Assembly: GCA_027310605.1 (NCBI GenBank)
Contig: DAIDAN010000003.1
Location: forward strand, 1 to 21,837
DNA: 21,837 nucleotides
Source: Candidatus Aenigmatarchaeota archaeon
GTDB taxonomy: Archaea; Aenigmatarchaeota; Aenigmatarchaeia; Aenigmatarchaeales; DAIDAN01
Direction of reading: 5' to 3'
The notes beneath the pieces were generated by a model that searched no databases, had not been told where the DNA came from, and worked only from the letters and a program-made list of their open reading frames with translations. Of this stretch, positions 20,755-21,837 are shown piece by piece. A program made the position numbers and the translations under genes. Position 1 is the stretch's first letter; every line of letters begins with the position of its first letter.

Positions 20755-20782
20755 GAATCTGATTTAAAAATCATATTGGGGT

Positions 20783-21061
20783 ATGACAAGACTCGAAGAG
20801 CACGGCATTTCTTTTATAAAATCGGAATATGCTTTCTTGCAGTTGGAAAAAAGCAGCAAATTATTCTTGAAAGAGATTGATTGGCAAATAAAACAATACG
20901 GATGGAAACACGGCTGTAAATTATATCATTATCTGAAAGACCATAGGATTAAAGATTTACCCGAAAGTATTCGCGCAGAGGCAAAAGATGATTTGGAAAC
21001 AGCGCGCGATAAGGTAAACATAGCCAACGGAACTATAGGCGCCTATAATCCTGAAGCGTAA
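20783..21061 (+). CDS. Unrecognised 92-aa helical protein
   Basis: Not recognised. Small, highly charged and predicted mostly helical (EYAFLQLEKSSKLFLKEIDW; AEAKDDLETARDKVNIANG). A single Cys and no membrane segment. It begins 28 bases after the coiled-coil gene on the same strand, with GGGGT before the ATG. Although TTTAAAAA lies upstream, it is too close to the ATG for a normal promoter, so co-transcription with the preceding gene is more likely. More AT-rich than that neighbour. It converges on tRNA-Ile, whose 3' end is 19 bases beyond its stop codon. Confidence 0.6.
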   Translation: MTRLEEHGISFIKSEYAFLQLEKSSKLFLKEIDWQIKQYGWKHGCKLYHYLKDHRIKDLPESIRAEAKDDLETARDKVNIANGTIGAYNPEA

Positions 21062-21080
21062 TGTTTGTTCTTGTGAATTA

Positions 21081-21288
21081 TGGTGGGCGAGGCCGGATTT
21101 GATTGCCGAGCCAATATTCCTTTCTTTTTTCCTTAAGGTTTTTTCTTTCTCGAAAGAAAAAAGCTTACCGGCGACCACTCGGTATCTGCATATTTATCAG
21201 CCGAGTACTCCAAATGCCAAAACACTTCGGGTTGATAAGGGAATTCATCTCCCGAACCTTCCCTTATTCCTGGCTAAGCTACCCGCCC
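21081..21288 (-). tRNA. tRNA-Ile(GAU) with three introns
   Basis: Exons on the minus strand are 21288-21269, 21213-21195, 21183-21167 and 21102-21081, giving a 78-nt tRNA: acceptor GGGCGGG/CTCGCCC, D stem GCTT/GAGT, anticodon stem CTCGG/CCGAG with loop CTGATAA (anticodon GAT), variable TGGTC, T stem GCCGG/CCGGC, T loop TTCAAAT, A73 and encoded CCA. Introns: D loop 55 nt (BHB helix GCCA/TGGC, bulges GGA and ATT), 37/38 11 nt (CTG/CAG, bulges TAA and ATA), and T loop 54/55 64 nt (GCCG/CGGC, bulges GTA and AAT, inner AGC/GCT). The T-loop intron contains the 11-bp hairpin TTTTTTCTTTC/GAAAGAAAAAA. An 11-nt intron is near the minimum possible. Confidence 0.92.
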
Positions 21289-21312
21289 GCACTAGAATAA
21301 TATTTCAAGAAA

Positions 21313-21323
21313 CATATATAAAC
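21313..21323 (-). promoter_or_regulatory. TATA box of tRNA-Ile
   Basis: The minus strand reads GTTTATATATG, centred 30 bases upstream of G1 at 21288, as for the other two tRNA genes. Confidence 0.6.
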
Positions 21324-21326
21324 GAT

Positions 21327-21597
21327 TCATAGTGAAAAAATTCTAATCATATCCTGTAAAATATATATTTCTGTATCAAAGAAGGTATATCACATTGCAG
21401 TAGTCAAGCTTAAATACTTTGCCTGCGCATATATTTCTGCAAAAGAGTATCCGACTCAAGAGTAAATACAATGCAAAGGCTTATATTTGCGCTATTCGCA
21501 ATAGAAAATACATTATGGAATGAAATCAATTTTCAATTCAATACATAATGCGATTTACTATAAAAAAACTAAATAAAAAAACAAAAGGTGAATTTGT
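21327..21597. other. AT-rich spacer before the TrmB-like gene
   Basis: No gene is supported. Several TATA-like strings occur (AGCTTAAATAC at about 21408-21418; CTATAAAAAAAC at about 21558-21569, the likelier promoter of the 21598 gene). CATTATG (21513-21519) and CATAATG (21543-21549) form an inverted repeat around GAATGAAATCAATTTTCAAT; a related arrangement lies after the TFB gene. A short RNA transcribed from about 21440 cannot be excluded, but no known RNA motif is visible. Confidence 0.4.
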
Positions 21598-21837
21598 ATG
21601 GCAACAATGGTGGCATCGCAGCATGTCCTTGACACGCTGAAGCAGATCGGATTGAACCTGTATGAAAGAAAGCTTTGGGTGGCTTTGCTTTCAAGGGGCA
21701 CCGCGAGCGCAGGCGAGCTTTCCGAGCTCGCGAAGATTCCGCGCTCAAGAAGCTATGACGTGTTGGAAACATTAGCGGACAAGGGGTTCGTGATGGTGAA
21801 GAACGCGAAGCCGCTGCAATATGTTGCAATCCAACCC
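21598..21837 (+). CDS. TrmB-like transcriptional regulator, N-terminal part (runs off the window)
   Basis: The first 80 residues are visible. They form a winged-helix DNA-binding domain of the archaeal TrmB type: VLDTLKQIGLNLYERKLWVALLSRG (about residues 10-34, the family's L-x-x-L-G-L-x-x-Y-E-x-x-x-Y/W-x-x-L), then TASAGELSELAKIPRSRSYDVLETLADKGFV (the helix-turn-helix and wing). TrmB proteins usually carry an effector-binding domain after this, which would lie beyond the edge. The ATG at 21598 follows AGGTGAATTTGT. Regulon and effector cannot be told from this part. Confidence 0.88.
   Translation, partial: MATMVASQHVLDTLKQIGLNLYERKLWVALLSRGTASAGELSELAKIPRSRSYDVLETLADKGFVMVKNAKPLQYVAIQP

Noticed and set aside
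21245..21265. Anticodon CGG (Pro) inside the tRNA-Ile gene, TTCGGGA
   Set aside because: A proline reading breaks the D and anticodon stems; the downstream CTCGG-CTGATAA-CCGAG arm gives a complete tRNA-Ile.

Overview
This window is archaeal. It carries archaeal/eukaryotic-type ribosomal proteins (S8e, L37e, L7Ae, S28e, L24e, L35Ae), an Sm-like protein, transcription factor B, an archaeal-type glutamyl-tRNA synthetase, a class I lysyl-tRNA synthetase, TATA-like boxes, and GGTGAT-type Shine-Dalgarno sites at a near-constant distance from starts. The many small lineage-specific proteins, two inteins and extremely intron-rich tRNA genes suggest a DPANN-type archaeon (Micrarchaeota or Diapherotrites-like). 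That placement is inference; no rRNA is present to confirm it. Housekeeping genes are visibly richer in GC than the small unrecognised genes and the spacers.

Layout. 1-1015: minus-strand operon of S8e and an unknown protein. 1167-2186: LSm and L37e, with a small unknown gene between them. 2186-3582 (minus): tRNA-Lys, a glycine-zipper membrane protein, an unknown protein and a membrane protein. 3800-6023: GluRS and an unknown gene. 6018-7225: L7Ae - S28e - small Cys-rich protein - L24e. 7227-7943 (minus): two small Cys-containing proteins and an XRE-type HTH protein. 8059-10633: TFB interrupted by a 505-residue LAGLIDADG intein. 10761-11015 (minus): L35Ae. 11016-11380: a spacer with two copies of a palindromic element. 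11381-11800: tRNA-Asp. 11805-13424 (minus): LysRS-I. 13688-17458 (minus): a VirB11/GspE-family ATPase interrupted by a 508-residue intein. 17760-20754: two coiled-coil proteins flanking a GT2 glycosyltransferase. 20783-21597: a small unknown gene, tRNA-Ile and a promoter-rich spacer. 21598 to the end: start of a TrmB-like regulator.

The most striking content is the three tRNA genes. tRNA-Lys(CUU) reconstructs to a perfect 77-nt cloverleaf only if five introns are removed (278-bp gene). tRNA-Asp(GUC) needs at least three (420-bp gene). tRNA-Ile(GAU) needs three (208-bp gene). Most junctions fit bulge-helix-bulge (BHB) splice geometry. All three genes have an intron at position 53/54 or 54/55 in the T arm with the same BHB layout. 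In Lys and Asp a second intron at 59/60 leaves the T loop as a 6-nt micro-exon. The T-arm introns carry pyrimidine/purine hairpins; those of Lys and Ile resemble an element just after rpl37e. The Asp T-arm intron also contains one of four copies of a roughly 52-bp cruciform element that occurs elsewhere in the window. The introns may therefore be connected with small mobile or repeated structured elements.

Functionally the window is mostly translation (ribosomal proteins, two aminoacyl-tRNA synthetases, three tRNAs) and transcription initiation (TFB), plus a probable surface-filament/secretion ATPase. The gene for tRNA-Lys and the gene for its cognate class I LysRS are both here but not adjacent.
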